A stretch of DNA of 64,000 nt from Flavilitoribacter nigricans DSM 23189 = NBRC 102662 (GTDB taxonomy: Bacteria; Bacteroidota; Bacteroidia; Chitinophagales; Saprospiraceae), in assembly GCF_002646595.1 (NCBI RefSeq), contig NZ_PDUD01000029.1, positions 62,001-126,000 of the forward strand, given 5' to 3'. Numbering within the stretch: the stretch's first letter is position 1; each line of letters opens with the position of its first letter. Shown here piece after piece: positions 1 through 8,546 of the stretch. The notes beneath the pieces are model-generated. The model was not told the DNA's origin, searched no databases, and saw only the letters and a list, made by a program, of their open reading frames with translations. The position numbers and the translations under genes were made by a program.

Positions 1-715
1 CCGGCAGTTTTGCCTCCACCTGTGCGGGATCGGCATTAGGGGACAGCAACAAATAGGTATAGGCCGAAAAGTTGATGTAATTGGGCTGTTGCAAAAATCC
101 CAGCGTACTGGAAGAGATCAGCATATTGAAAGCGAGGTGGGTCTGATCGGGCAGATCCGCACACACGCCGGTCACTTCCAGGTCCTGATTGTTCTGGGCG
201 ATGTCCAGCACTTTACCAATCGGATTTTCGGAACCGAAGAATTTTTCGGCCTGGCTTTCCGTCAGTACTACGGTGTTGGGTTTTACCAGGGCCGTCGATT
301 CGTCGCCCGCCAGCAGCGGCACATTAAAGAGCTGGAAGAAATTGCTGTCGGCCCACATCAGCTGGTTTTCTTCGAAGGTCTGCGAGCCCTGTTTGATCAC
401 CATATTGGCACCCTGGAAATAGAACAGCCGGCAAAAATCTTCTACCTCGGGAAATTCGTCCTTGATGGTAGCGCCGTAGGATTGGGGAATAATGGCGTAA
501 TTTCTCGAACGACCGGGATACTTGCGTTCGAGGGCCATGCGGTAGATGCGATCGCCGTCGTCGTGCCACTTATCGTAGCTCAGTTCATCCTGTACGTAGA
601 TCAGGATCAGGAGGCAACAGGCGATACCTACGGTAAGCCCCAGCAGATTGATGAAGGTGTAAGACCGATTCTTCCACAAGTGGCGGCTAACGATCTTAAA
701 ATAGCTTTTCCACAT
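1..715 (-). CDS. FtsX/MacB-like ABC transporter permease, N-terminal part (cut by window edge)
   Basis: The minus strand reads an uninterrupted frame from an ATG at 715 to the window edge, 238 codons. It opens with MWKSYFKIVSRHL and a membrane segment (SYTFINLLGLTVGIACCLLI), followed by a soluble periplasmic part rich in MacB_PCD-type motifs (DEFPEVEDFCR, VVLTESQAEKFFGSENPIGK, VTGVCADLP). This is the standard N-terminus of Bacteroidota FtsX-like permeases, which usually have about 800 residues with four or eight membrane helices, so most of the gene lies outside. The ATPase partner is not visible. Plus-strand frames over this stretch are shadows. The substrate cannot be inferred; macrolide, lipoprotein or peptide export are all possible for the family. 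Confidence 0.85.
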   Translation of the reverse strand, partial: MWKSYFKIVSRHLWKNRSYTFINLLGLTVGIACCLLILIYVQDELSYDKWHDDGDRIYRMALERKYPGRSRNYAIIPQSYGATIKDEFPEVEDFCRLFYFQGANMVIKQGSQTFEENQLMWADSNFFQLFNVPLLAGDESTALVKPNTVVLTESQAEKFFGSENPIGKVLDIAQNNQDLEVTGVCADLPDQTHLAFNMLISSSTLGFLQQPNYINFSAYTYLLLSPNADPAQVEAKLP

Positions 716-918
716 AATTGATTCTTTACAGTCAGGTTAAACAAAAATGGTCTCGTCCATAGGTGAGACGAGGAAAGATGGGAATCCGGTGGCAGTTGGA
801 ATACTTCTGGAAATAAAAATGGTTACGTTAATTTAGCTTTTTCTGCTGAATAATAAATTATTTTCGGGCATTTTCATCATGACCTTCCTTCCTGACGATC
901 TTCGGTTTAACGGTTTTT

Positions 919-2079
919 ATGACCAACAAGGCGGATACTATGCTTAGAAACTATCATTGGATGTTTATATTTCTTTTGCTCGCGGGCGGCTGCAGCGAAA
1001 CCACCGAAAGCAGGTCCGAACAGGAACGGCTCTACGTCGGCACCTTCAGCGTGCGCGGCAGTAAAGGGGTGTACGTCTATGCTTTTGACCGGGAAAACCG
1101 CCGTTTTAGCCCGCAGCAAACCGTCACCGGCCCGGATAGCCCGAGTTTTCTGGATATCAGTCCGGACGGAAAATTCCTGTACACTGCCAACCGGCAGGGT
1201 ATCGGATCGGACACCATCTCCGGTTCGGTCAGCGCATACGGCATCGATCCCGATTTGGGGCAATTATCCCCGCTCAATGAATTTTCCTCTTTTGGTATCA
1301 GTCCCTGCCACATCTATGCGGATGGCCGTTATCTTTACCTGTCTCACTACGCCGGCGGTTCCATCAGTGTCTTATCGGTTGGTGAGGACGGGCAGATCGA
1401 CCATTTGATCGATACGGTACAGCACCACGGCAACGGCCCAAATGCCGCCCGGCAGGAAGCTGCTCATTTGCACTCCATTCAGCCGGTGCCCCACACGCCC
1501 TATTTTCTGGCGGCCGATCTCGGTACGGATCAGCTCACTTTTTACGAAGTCGGATCGGATACCGTGACACCGGCGCCGCTACCCGCCATCCGCACGGAAG
1601 CCGGAGCGGGTCCCCGGCATTTCACTTTCTCTCCCGACGGGCGACTCCTTTACGTAGCTGAAGAACTCACTTCCAATGTGAGTGTCTATGAAATTGATGC
1701 GGATCGGCAGCAGACGCGTTTCCTCCAGCGGATCTCTACCCTACCCGAAGATTTTCGGGAACAGAACACCGTGGCCGATATCCACCTGAGCCCGGACGGT
1801 CGTTTTCTCTACGTCTCCAACCGGGGGCACGAAAGCCTGGCCATTTTTGCAGTCGGGCCGGAAGATGATCAGCTGAGCTTTAAAGCCCACCAGGAAGTAT
1901 TCGGGAAAACGCCCCGCAACTTTATGATCGATCCCCGGGGAACCTTCCTACTGGTCGCCAATGAGGCTACGGATGAGATCGTGCTTTTCGAGCGGGATCA
2001 GGAAACCGGACTGTTGCGGGACTCCGGCGTGCGTATTGCAGTACCCAGTCCGGTAACTTTGGCCTGGAAAGCGTTCTAG
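919..2079 (+). CDS. Lactonase-family beta-propeller lipoprotein (6-phosphogluconolactonase-like)
   Basis: The 386-residue product starts with a lipoprotein signal ending LLLAGGC, with Cys25 as the probable lipidated residue. The rest is a seven-bladed propeller of the YbhE/lactonase family: repeats such as SPSFLDISPDGKFLYTANR, GPRHFTFSPDGRLLYVAEE and DIHLSPDGRFLYVSNRG recur along the chain. Family members hydrolyse 6-phosphogluconolactone or related lactones, but the export signal here argues against a role in cytosolic pentose phosphate metabolism; an extracytoplasmic lactone or carboxymuconolactone-like substrate is possible. A second ATG at 940 gives a shorter signal and is an equally good start. 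The gene stands alone, divergent from the permease. Confidence 0.85.
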   Translation: MTNKADTMLRNYHWMFIFLLLAGGCSETTESRSEQERLYVGTFSVRGSKGVYVYAFDRENRRFSPQQTVTGPDSPSFLDISPDGKFLYTANRQGIGSDTISGSVSAYGIDPDLGQLSPLNEFSSFGISPCHIYADGRYLYLSHYAGGSISVLSVGEDGQIDHLIDTVQHHGNGPNAARQEAAHLHSIQPVPHTPYFLAADLGTDQLTFYEVGSDTVTPAPLPAIRTEAGAGPRHFTFSPDGRLLYVAEELTSNVSVYEIDADRQQTRFLQRISTLPEDFREQNTVADIHLSPDGRFLYVSNRGHESLAIFAVGPEDDQLSFKAHQEVFGKTPRNFMIDPRGTFLLVANEATDEIVLFERDQETGLLRDSGVRIAVPSPVTLAWKAF

Positions 2080-2166
2080 CCGGGAAGATATTTCTCATTA
2101 CCGGGTACATTTTCCCGCTTCGCGACACTTATCGGTGAACCTATTTATTCACCAAAAGTGTCCGTC

Positions 2167-2676
2167 ATGAAACAGTACGCATTTTTCCTCTTTGCTTTTC
2201 TGCTTACCTCCACCGGTTTTGCCCAAAGACAAGCAGCCCGTGTGCAGGTGCAACAACAGCCGACTTTAATGCAGCACGCTGCCAACCGGCAGGTGATCAA
2301 GGCCATTGCGGCGGACCTGCTCCCCCACCCTCCGGCCATTTTGGGTTCCGGCGGCAAACGGTACATCAAGGCCTTTACCGTCAACCAGGGGAAAAGCAAA
2401 TCCAAGGCCTGTTACCTGAAAGTCACCTACAAGTGGAAATACGATTACGAACTGTTCACCCAGAAAGAACTGGTAAAAACCTATTCCATTCAGGCACTCG
2501 ATCCCAACGAAGCGACTTCGGTAATCTTTGAAGTACCCGACAATCAGATCAAGAGCAATCCTACTTTCGGATCGAAATACGTATCCATCAAACTGGAGGT
2601 AGACGGCACCCATATCGTTTTTGAACAGGATGAGAATAACAATATAAAACAGTTGTCCCTGCCCATTATCCATTGA
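2167..2676 (+). CDS. Secreted CARDB-like hypothetical protein
   Basis: About 169 residues with an N-terminal signal peptide (MKQYAFFLFAFLLTSTGFAQ). I chose the ATG at 2167 over the in-frame GTG at 2158 because it starts directly at the signal peptide. The mature part looks like one CARDB-type immunoglobulin-like module: KAFTVNQGKSKSKACYLKV, a middle LDPNEATSVIFEVP strand pair, and the closing VDGTHIVFEQDENNNI that resembles the VD...E.DE.NN ending of CARDB domains. Such modules are adhesive or structural parts of surface proteins; no enzymatic motif is visible. No T9SS tail is present. Function unknown. Confidence 0.7.
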   Translation: MKQYAFFLFAFLLTSTGFAQRQAARVQVQQQPTLMQHAANRQVIKAIAADLLPHPPAILGSGGKRYIKAFTVNQGKSKSKACYLKVTYKWKYDYELFTQKELVKTYSIQALDPNEATSVIFEVPDNQIKSNPTFGSKYVSIKLEVDGTHIVFEQDENNNIKQLSLPIIH

Positions 2677-2774
2677 CAAATGCTCCCGAAAGTTTAACTT
2701 TATTCCCGGATTGCAGGCACACGGGAAACGAAGAGTGGCATCGACTTGATATTCACTGAAATAACCGTAGTCCT

Positions 2775-4337
2775 ATGCCTAAACTGGGAGATCTGATCAA
2801 AAGAAATGCCCTGCTGGCCAATCGATTCCAGCGTAAACACCTGAAACCCAAAACCCAGCAGAAAAGGGTACTCCGCCGGCTGTTGCGCCGGGCTGCGCCG
2901 ACCTCTTTCGGGCAGTATTATCATTTCAAAAAAATTCTTCATTCCGATAAGTTCATTGCCGAATTTCAGCGGCAGGTCCCGCTTTTTGATTACGACAGCA
3001 TGTATAACAAGTGGTGGGACCTGACGCTGAACGGCGTGGAAAATGTAAGCTGGCCGGGTAAGATCAAATATTTTGCCTTGAGCTCGGGCACTTCCGGGGC
3101 ACCCAGTAAGCAGATCCCCGTTTCGGAAGACGCGATCCGCGTGATGAAAAAAGGGGCCATGCGCCTGTTTTTCACCCTGCCCCGCTTTAAAGCGGAGATA
3201 GACCTTTTCACCCGTGGCATGCTGATGCTGGGTGGAAGTACCGATCTGGAGATCCAGAATGGCCATTTCCAGGGAGATCTCAGCGGGATCAATGCCGGGA
3301 AGCTCCCGCTCTGGCTCCGGCCCTACTACAAACCCGGTACGAAGATCTCGCGGATACGCAACTGGAACGAGCGCATCGAGGAGATCGCCAAAAATGCTCC
3401 GCAATGGGATGTCGGTATCATTGTGGGCATTCCCGCCTGGCTGCAACTGGTGATGGAAAAGATCATTGACTACCACCAGGCAGACACCATCCATGATATC
3501 TGGCCCAACTTAAAAATGTGTATTCACGGCGGGGTCCATTTTGAACCCTACCGGAAGGGTTTTGCCAAGCTGACCGCGCGACCGCTGATCTATGTCGATA
3601 CCTATCTGGCCTCGGAGGGTTTCTTTGCTTTCCAGGCCCGCCCGGATCATCCCGCCATGCGGCTGCTGACCAATCACGGCATCTTTTACGAGTTCATCCC
3701 ATTTACCGAGGAAAATTTCGATCCGGACGGTCAGCTCATCGGGCAGCCCCGGGCCTTACCGCTCAGCAAGGTGAAGGAAGGCGTCAACTACGCGCTGGTG
3801 ATCAGTAGTTGCAGTGGCGCCTGGCGTTATCTGATCGGAGATACGGTACAGTTTACGGATAAGCAGAACGCGGAGATCATCATCACCGGCCGCACCAAGC
3901 ACTATCTCAGTATCTGCGGAGAACACCTGACCGTCGATAATATGAACCAGGGCATCCAGACGGTGGAAAAGCAACTCGATATCAGCATTCCGGAATACAC
4001 CGTAGCCGCCGTTCACCACGGCAACTTTTACGCCCACCAGTGGTATATCGGTTCCGACCGACCAATTGGGGCCGAAAAGATCCGGGCGGTACTGGATGCA
4101 AGTCTGCAGACGGTCAATGCGGACTACGCCACCGAACGAACTTCCGTACTTCGGGAAGTTTTCGTGCAGGTGTTGCCGGTAGCATACTTCTACCAATTTC
4201 TGGCCAGGCACGGTAAGCTGGGGGGACAGCACAAGTTTCCCCGGGTACTAAAAAAAGATCAGTACCGGGAATGGTGTGATTTCGTGGAAGAACAGAAGAC
4301 GTCCCGGAATCCCGGCCACCGGCCCCGCATCACTTGA
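2775..4337 (+). CDS. GH3 auxin-responsive promoter family protein (acyl-adenylating enzyme)
   Basis: The 520-residue protein matches the bacterial GH3 family, ANL-superfamily enzymes that adenylate a carboxylic acid and pass it to an amino acid or another acceptor. The phosphate-binding signature SSGTSGAPSK starts at residue 103, and the family's hinge region is recognisable around TGRTKHYLSICGEHLT. Length is typical for Bacteroidota homologues. The name comes from plant enzymes that conjugate auxin or jasmonate; the bacterial substrate is generally unknown. The 3' end overlaps the convergent SUMT gene by 8 bp, so the two could interfere transcriptionally. No other gene of an obvious pathway is next to it. 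Confidence 0.88.
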   Translation: MPKLGDLIKRNALLANRFQRKHLKPKTQQKRVLRRLLRRAAPTSFGQYYHFKKILHSDKFIAEFQRQVPLFDYDSMYNKWWDLTLNGVENVSWPGKIKYFALSSGTSGAPSKQIPVSEDAIRVMKKGAMRLFFTLPRFKAEIDLFTRGMLMLGGSTDLEIQNGHFQGDLSGINAGKLPLWLRPYYKPGTKISRIRNWNERIEEIAKNAPQWDVGIIVGIPAWLQLVMEKIIDYHQADTIHDIWPNLKMCIHGGVHFEPYRKGFAKLTARPLIYVDTYLASEGFFAFQARPDHPAMRLLTNHGIFYEFIPFTEENFDPDGQLIGQPRALPLSKVKEGVNYALVISSCSGAWRYLIGDTVQFTDKQNAEIIITGRTKHYLSICGEHLTVDNMNQGIQTVEKQLDISIPEYTVAAVHHGNFYAHQWYIGSDRPIGAEKIRAVLDASLQTVNADYATERTSVLREVFVQVLPVAYFYQFLARHGKLGGQHKFPRVLKKDQYREWCDFVEEQKTSRNPGHRPRIT

Positions 4338-5082
4338 GGTCCGCTTTTAAAGGTTCCAGCGCCAGAGCGGTCACCGGACCGATCACAATGATGCCCGGCG
4401 CGGCGAACTGACCGGCTTCGGCTTTTTCACAGATATCCTGCAGTTGCCCGGTGATGATCCGGGAATCGGGCAGGCTTCCCTTTTCCAACAGGGCTACCGA
4501 CTCGGAAGCCGGACGGTAGCGAAGAAAGACTTCGGTAATGGCCGGCAGCTTGCGAGTGCCCATCAGGATGACGACCGTAGCTGAGGATTGTGCCGCCAGT
4601 TCCAGGTCCCGGCTCAATTCGTGTTTCCGGGTAGTACCGGTGATCACCCAGAAGCTTTCCGCTACTCCGCGGTGGGTCAGGGGAATACCGGCCAGGCCCG
4701 GCGCAGCGATCGCGCTGCTGATACCGGGGATCACGTCCGTCGTGACGCCGTTGGCACGCGCGTAATCAATTTCTTCCTGCCCCCGGCCAAACACGAATGG
4801 ATCACCTCCTTTCAGTCGTACCACCGCACCGTACTGCCTGGCGTAGCTGACCAGAAGGTGGTTGATGTCTTCCTGCCGAACGCTATGCCGCCCACAGCGC
4901 TTACCGACATAGACCTTCAGCGCGTGCTCCGCCTCTTCGACCAGATCCGGATGTACCAGTGCATCGTAAAATACCACCTGGGCGCGGCGCAGGGCCTTTA
5001 GTCCTTTTACACTGATCAGATCGGGATCACCGGGACCGGCTCCGATCAAAGTGATGTGCGGGTTGGAGGATGATGGAAGCAT
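4330..5082 (-). CDS. cobA: Uroporphyrinogen-III C-methyltransferase (SUMT)
   Basis: This SAM-dependent enzyme converts uroporphyrinogen III to precorrin-2, the branch point to siroheme and B12. SUMT motifs are clear: LIGAGPGDPDLISVKGL near the N-terminus, VRLKGGDPFVFGRGQEE, VIPGISSAIAAPGLAGIPLTHRG and a C-terminal IVIGPV. I take the ATG at 5082, just before the conserved start; an upstream ATG at 5127 adds 15 unconserved residues and begins very close to the likely transcription start. It is a stand-alone SUMT without the CysG precorrin-2 dehydrogenase/ferrochelatase half. It is divergent from nirB, whose product needs siroheme, which strongly suggests a role in nitrite reductase cofactor supply. 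Confidence 0.93.
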   Translation of the reverse strand: MLPSSSNPHITLIGAGPGDPDLISVKGLKALRRAQVVFYDALVHPDLVEEAEHALKVYVGKRCGRHSVRQEDINHLLVSYARQYGAVVRLKGGDPFVFGRGQEEIDYARANGVTTDVIPGISSAIAAPGLAGIPLTHRGVAESFWVITGTTRKHELSRDLELAAQSSATVVILMGTRKLPAITEVFLRYRPASESVALLEKGSLPDSRIITGQLQDICEKAEAGQFAAPGIIVIGPVTALALEPLKADLK

Positions 5083-5140
5083 AGCATTTCTTTTGTTGGA
5101 ATGACCGATTTCGATGAAAACGATCATCCGGTTGGATAAT

Positions 5141-5148
5141 CAAAATTA
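5141..5148 (-). promoter_or_regulatory. Bacteroidota -7 element (TAATTTTG) upstream of the SUMT gene
   Basis: On the minus strand, TAATTTTG at 5148 to 5141 fits the Bacteroidota consensus TAnnTTTG. No good TTTG -33 element lies 19-21 bp upstream. Transcription from here would begin around 5134, which fits a translation start at 5082 better than at 5127. Confidence 0.45.
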
Positions 5149-5240
5149 GTGGATTCACCTGATCTATCTATCAGTTGCCGGATAGTTTATAGCTGATTTA
5201 ACAGTACGTATTGTCTATAGCCTAATCCTACCACAGTAGC

Positions 5241-5324
5241 AAAATTAAGTATTTTTTCATTTTTTAAGTAAAAAATTAAGTGTTTTTACTTATTTTTAAA
5301 TACATTTGCTAGCAGATTACTTAG
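5241..5324 (+). promoter_or_regulatory. nirB upstream region: NarL-like heptamer cluster and -7 element
   Basis: This AT-rich stretch contains TTAAGTA at 5245-5251 and 5264-5270, TTAAGTG at 5276-5282, TACTTAT at 5287-5293 and TACTTAG at 5318-5324, on both strands. TACTTAT fits the Escherichia coli NarL heptamer TACYYMT, and most of the others differ from it only at the last base. A perfect TAnnTTTG -7 element, TACATTTG, lies at 5301-5308 with no recognisable -33 box, as expected for an activator-dependent promoter. Bases 5241-5257 recur exactly at 11290-11306 before the porin gene. Binding by the NarL-like regulator encoded at 10412 is inference. Confidence 0.5.
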
Positions 5325-5340
5325 TCTAAATAATACGCCA

Positions 5341-7845
5341 ATGAAAAAGGTCATCGTTATCGGTAATGGAATGGTAGGTTATAAGTTTTGTGAAAAACTG
5401 ATCGCCAAGGCTCCGGCCGGCAGTATCCTGCTTACTGTATTCGGTGAGGAAATACGCCCCGCCTACGACCGGGTCCACCTCAGTGAATATTTCTCCGGAA
5501 AAACCGCTGAAGAACTGAGCCTCGCTCCCCGGAGCTGGTACCATGAGAAAGGTATCAGACTATTTACCGGAGAACTGGTAACGGAGATCCGTCCGGATAA
5601 AAAAACGATCATTACCCATCGCGGGCAGTCCTTTGCCTACGATGCCTTGGTGATCGCAACCGGTTCCCGGCCCTTCGTACCGCCCATTGACGGAGTCAAT
5701 AAATCCGGTGTTTTCGTCTACCGAACCATTGAAGATCTGGAAGCGATAACGGCCTACGGTCAGAAGATCGCCGGTGGTAAACGCCCGAAAGCGGCCGTGA
5801 TGGGTGGCGGTTTACTCGGCCTGGAAGCCGCTAAGGCTCTCGTTGATATGGAACTGGAAACCCACGTAATCGAATTTGCGCCACGCCTGATGCCCCGCCA
5901 ACTGGACGAGGCCGGTGCGGACCTGCTGCGGGAAACCATCGAAAAGATGGGCATCCAGGTACACACCTCCAAACAGACTACCCTCATTGGCGGTAATGGC
6001 CGGATCCAGGAGTTACAGTTTGCCGACGGCAGCTCGCTGGATCTGGAGATGCTCGTGATCTCCGCCGGTATCCGGCCCCGCGACGAGTTGGCCAAAAACA
6101 GCGGACTGACCACCGGCCCCCGCGGCGGTATTCTGATTGACGGTACCTGCCGAACCTCCCACCGCGATATTTTTGCCATTGGCGAGGTGGCCCTGTATCA
6201 GGAGCAGATCTACGGCCTGGTGGCTCCGGGTTACGATATGGCCGAAGTAACGGCGGAACAGATCCTGGGTGGAGATAAAAATATGGTGGATCAGATCGAT
6301 ATGTCCACCAAACTTAAACTCATGGGCGTTGAGGTGGCCAGTTTCGGTGAGCATTTTGCCCCGTCCCCGGCCCGGAGTATCGTATTCGAAGATAAATACG
6401 CCGGTATCTACAAGCGCATCAACATTTCGGAAGACGGCAGTAAACTGCTGGGCGGGATCCTGGTGGGCGATGCCGGTGATTACAATATGTTATTGCAGAT
6501 CGCGCAGAACGGCATGACACTTCCGCCCAATCCGGAAGACCTCATCCTGGGTAGCCGGGGTGGAGACAGCCAGGCTTTCGGCAGTGTACTCGACCTGCCG
6601 GACAGCGCCCAGATCTGCGCCTGTGAATCCGTAACGAAGGGAGACATCTGTTCCGCAATTGTGGACCAGAACTGTGAAAGTGTCAAATCCATCACCAAAT
6701 GTACCAAAGCGACCAGCGGTTGCGGCGGTTGTAAACCGATGGTGGCCGATTTGCTGGACGCGACTTTGAAATCGATGGGTAAAACCGTCAAACAAACGAT
6801 CTGCGAGCACTTCCCCTACAGTCGCCAGGAACTATTCGACCTCATCTTGGTGAAGGAGATCAAGGATTACGATACGGCGCTGGATGAGATCGGACACGGG
6901 CACGGTTGTGAGACCTGCAAGCCGGCTCTGGCGTCCGTTTTTGCCAGTGTTTATAACGAAACGGCAACCGTGCAGGAAGCGATTCAGGATACCAACGACC
7001 GCTTCCTGGCCAATATACAGCGCAACGGTTCCTATTCCGTGGTACCGAGGATCCCGGGTGGAGAGATCACCCCCGACAAATTGATCGTGATCGGTCAGGT
7101 GGCCAAAAAATACGATCTCTATTCCAAGATCACCGGCGGGCAGCGCATCGACCTCTTCGGAGCCAAACTGCACGAGCTTCCCGAGATCTGGGCCGAGCTG
7201 ATCGCCGCCGGTTTCGAAAGTGGTCACGCCTACGGCAAGGCCCTGCGTACCGTGAAAAGTTGCGTAGGTTCCACCTGGTGCCGCTTCGGTATGGATGAGA
7301 GTGTCAGCTTTGCGATCGATTTGGAAAACCGTTACAAAGGCATTCGGGCTCCGCACAAGATCAAGGGCGGCGTATCCGGTTGTATCCGGGAATGCGCCGA
7401 AGCCCGCTGTAAGGATTTCGGCGTGATCGCTACCGAAAACGGATGGAATCTGTACGTCTGCGGCAACGGCGGGGCCAAGCCCGTACACGCACAGTTGCTG
7501 GCCGAAAGCATTAATCGCGAGGATTGTATCCGCTATATCGACCGCTTCCTGATATATTACATCAAAACGGCCGCTCCGCTCACCCGTACGGCCGCCTGGC
7601 TGGAGAAACTGGAAGGGGGCATCGATTACCTCCGGCAGATCGTGGTGGAAGATCGCCTGGGCATCGCCGGGGAACTGGAAGAACAAATGAATGGCCTGAT
7701 CGATACCTATAGCTGCGAATGGAAAGAAGTGGTGGATAATCCGGAGTTGAAGCGCCGGTTCGCGCACTTTGTTAATTCGGACAACGAAGACGACAATATG
7801 GCCTTCGTAGGTATGCGTGACCAAAAAATGCCCCGACCCTGGTAG
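5341..7845 (+). CDS. nirB: Assimilatory nitrite reductase (NAD(P)H), large subunit
   Basis: The 834-residue protein reduces nitrite to ammonium with NAD(P)H. In order: an FAD/NAD(P) oxidoreductase domain (KVIVIGNGMVGYKF at the start, AVMGGGLLGLEAAK near 155), a BFD-type [2Fe-2S] region with C426-x-C428 and C461-x2-C464, a second partial cysteine cluster (C488, C523, C526), a ferredoxin-like half domain, and the siroheme/4Fe-4S site with C641-x5-C647 and C681-x3-C685. All catalytic cysteines are present and the length is normal. It heads the assimilation genes and is divergent from the SUMT gene that makes its siroheme precursor. NirD follows after about 300 bp, unusually far for two subunits of one enzyme. 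Confidence 0.97.
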   Translation: MKKVIVIGNGMVGYKFCEKLIAKAPAGSILLTVFGEEIRPAYDRVHLSEYFSGKTAEELSLAPRSWYHEKGIRLFTGELVTEIRPDKKTIITHRGQSFAYDALVIATGSRPFVPPIDGVNKSGVFVYRTIEDLEAITAYGQKIAGGKRPKAAVMGGGLLGLEAAKALVDMELETHVIEFAPRLMPRQLDEAGADLLRETIEKMGIQVHTSKQTTLIGGNGRIQELQFADGSSLDLEMLVISAGIRPRDELAKNSGLTTGPRGGILIDGTCRTSHRDIFAIGEVALYQEQIYGLVAPGYDMAEVTAEQILGGDKNMVDQIDMSTKLKLMGVEVASFGEHFAPSPARSIVFEDKYAGIYKRINISEDGSKLLGGILVGDAGDYNMLLQIAQNGMTLPPNPEDLILGSRGGDSQAFGSVLDLPDSAQICACESVTKGDICSAIVDQNCESVKSITKCTKATSGCGGCKPMVADLLDATLKSMGKTVKQTICEHFPYSRQELFDLILVKEIKDYDTALDEIGHGHGCETCKPALASVFASVYNETATVQEAIQDTNDRFLANIQRNGSYSVVPRIPGGEITPDKLIVIGQVAKKYDLYSKITGGQRIDLFGAKLHELPEIWAELIAAGFESGHAYGKALRTVKSCVGSTWCRFGMDESVSFAIDLENRYKGIRAPHKIKGGVSGCIRECAEARCKDFGVIATENGWNLYVCGNGGAKPVHAQLLAESINREDCIRYIDRFLIYYIKTAAPLTRTAAWLEKLEGGIDYLRQIVVEDRLGIAGELEEQMNGLIDTYSCEWKEVVDNPELKRRFAHFVNSDNEDDNMAFVGMRDQKMPRPW

Positions 7846-8144
7846 GGGTAGCTGTTCAGTTCTAAGTAATTGGCGTGCGTTTTTTCAATGGCAATGTCAA
7901 TGGGAAATACAATAGCAAGTGGCCGGGAGTGATTGGTGCATTCTTCATCCGTACGTCTTGCCCTGACGGATAGTTGATACCATTGAATTCGCCATTTTCT
8001 AAACGCTATAATTCAAGGACTGAAGGCCCCCGCTCCGGTTGGAGCCCCAACTGAAATATCTGTTAATTTCCGAACCGGGAAACGGTCTGCCGAATGCAGG
8101 CACTAAGCCTTCCCGGTCCGGTTAAATGCAAAAAAATTAATACG
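7846..8144 (+). other. nirB-nirD intergenic region
   Basis: About 300 bp without a credible gene. It has one CTAAGTA (7862-7868; TACTTAG on the other strand) just after nirB, a small GCTCC/GGAGC hairpin near 8030-8045, and a larger imperfect hairpin next to nirD described separately. No clear TAnnTTTG promoter was found. The gap implies that nirD has its own promoter or is controlled by RNA structure. Confidence 0.5.
8070..8121 (+). repeat. Inverted repeat / hairpin in the nirD leader
   Basis: CCGAACCGGGAA at 8070-8081 pairs with TTCCCGGTCCGG at 8110-8121, 11 of 12 positions, with a 28-nt loop that itself holds short complementary parts (CTGC/GCAG). There is no U-tract after it, so it does not look like an intrinsic terminator. 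It ends 23 bp before the nirD ATG. Confidence 0.5.
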
Positions 8145-8522
8145 ATGGAAGCTATTCTGGAACAATATAAGCAGGTGACCGAAGCGCAGGTTAAGGTCTG
8201 GTTCAAAGCGGCGGCGGTAGAGGCTTTTCCCAAAAACGCCGGAGCCTGCATTAAATACCGCGATAAGCAAATTGCCGTATTCAACTTTGCCCGCAAAAAT
8301 AAGTGGTACGCCTGCCAAAACCTCTGTCCCCACAAAATGGAGATGGTACTGGCCCGGGGACTGACCGGTGCGGAAGGCGATATTCCGAAAGTCGCCTGTC
8401 CGTTGCACAAGCGAACCTTCTCCCTCGAAACCGGAGAAAACCTGAATGCGGACCTGCCGCCGATTGCCACTTATCCCGTAAAGATCCAGGACGGGTTTGT
8501 GTATGTAGGTTTTGCGGAGTAA
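8145..8522 (+). CDS. nirD: Nitrite reductase small subunit, Rieske-type
   Basis: The 125-residue partner of NirB. The frame is open from an ATG at 8094, but the ATG at 8145 (MEAILEQYKQ) gives a normal NirD length and the earlier 17 residues look like translated leader. It keeps a complete Rieske [2Fe-2S] ligand set, C61-x-H63 and C85-x2-H88, in the order expected. Many NirD proteins, including that of E. coli, have lost these residues, so this small subunit may carry an electron-transfer cluster. The sensor kinase gene starts 24 bp downstream and is probably co-transcribed. Confidence 0.93.
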   Translation: MEAILEQYKQVTEAQVKVWFKAAAVEAFPKNAGACIKYRDKQIAVFNFARKNKWYACQNLCPHKMEMVLARGLTGAEGDIPKVACPLHKRTFSLETGENLNADLPPIATYPVKIQDGFVYVGFAE

Positions 8523-8546
8523 ATTAGTGCCACAAAATTTTTCGGA

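Noticed and set aside
89-721. 210-codon plus-strand frame at the window start
   Set aside because: The minus strand encodes an obvious FtsX/MacB-like permease across the same bases.
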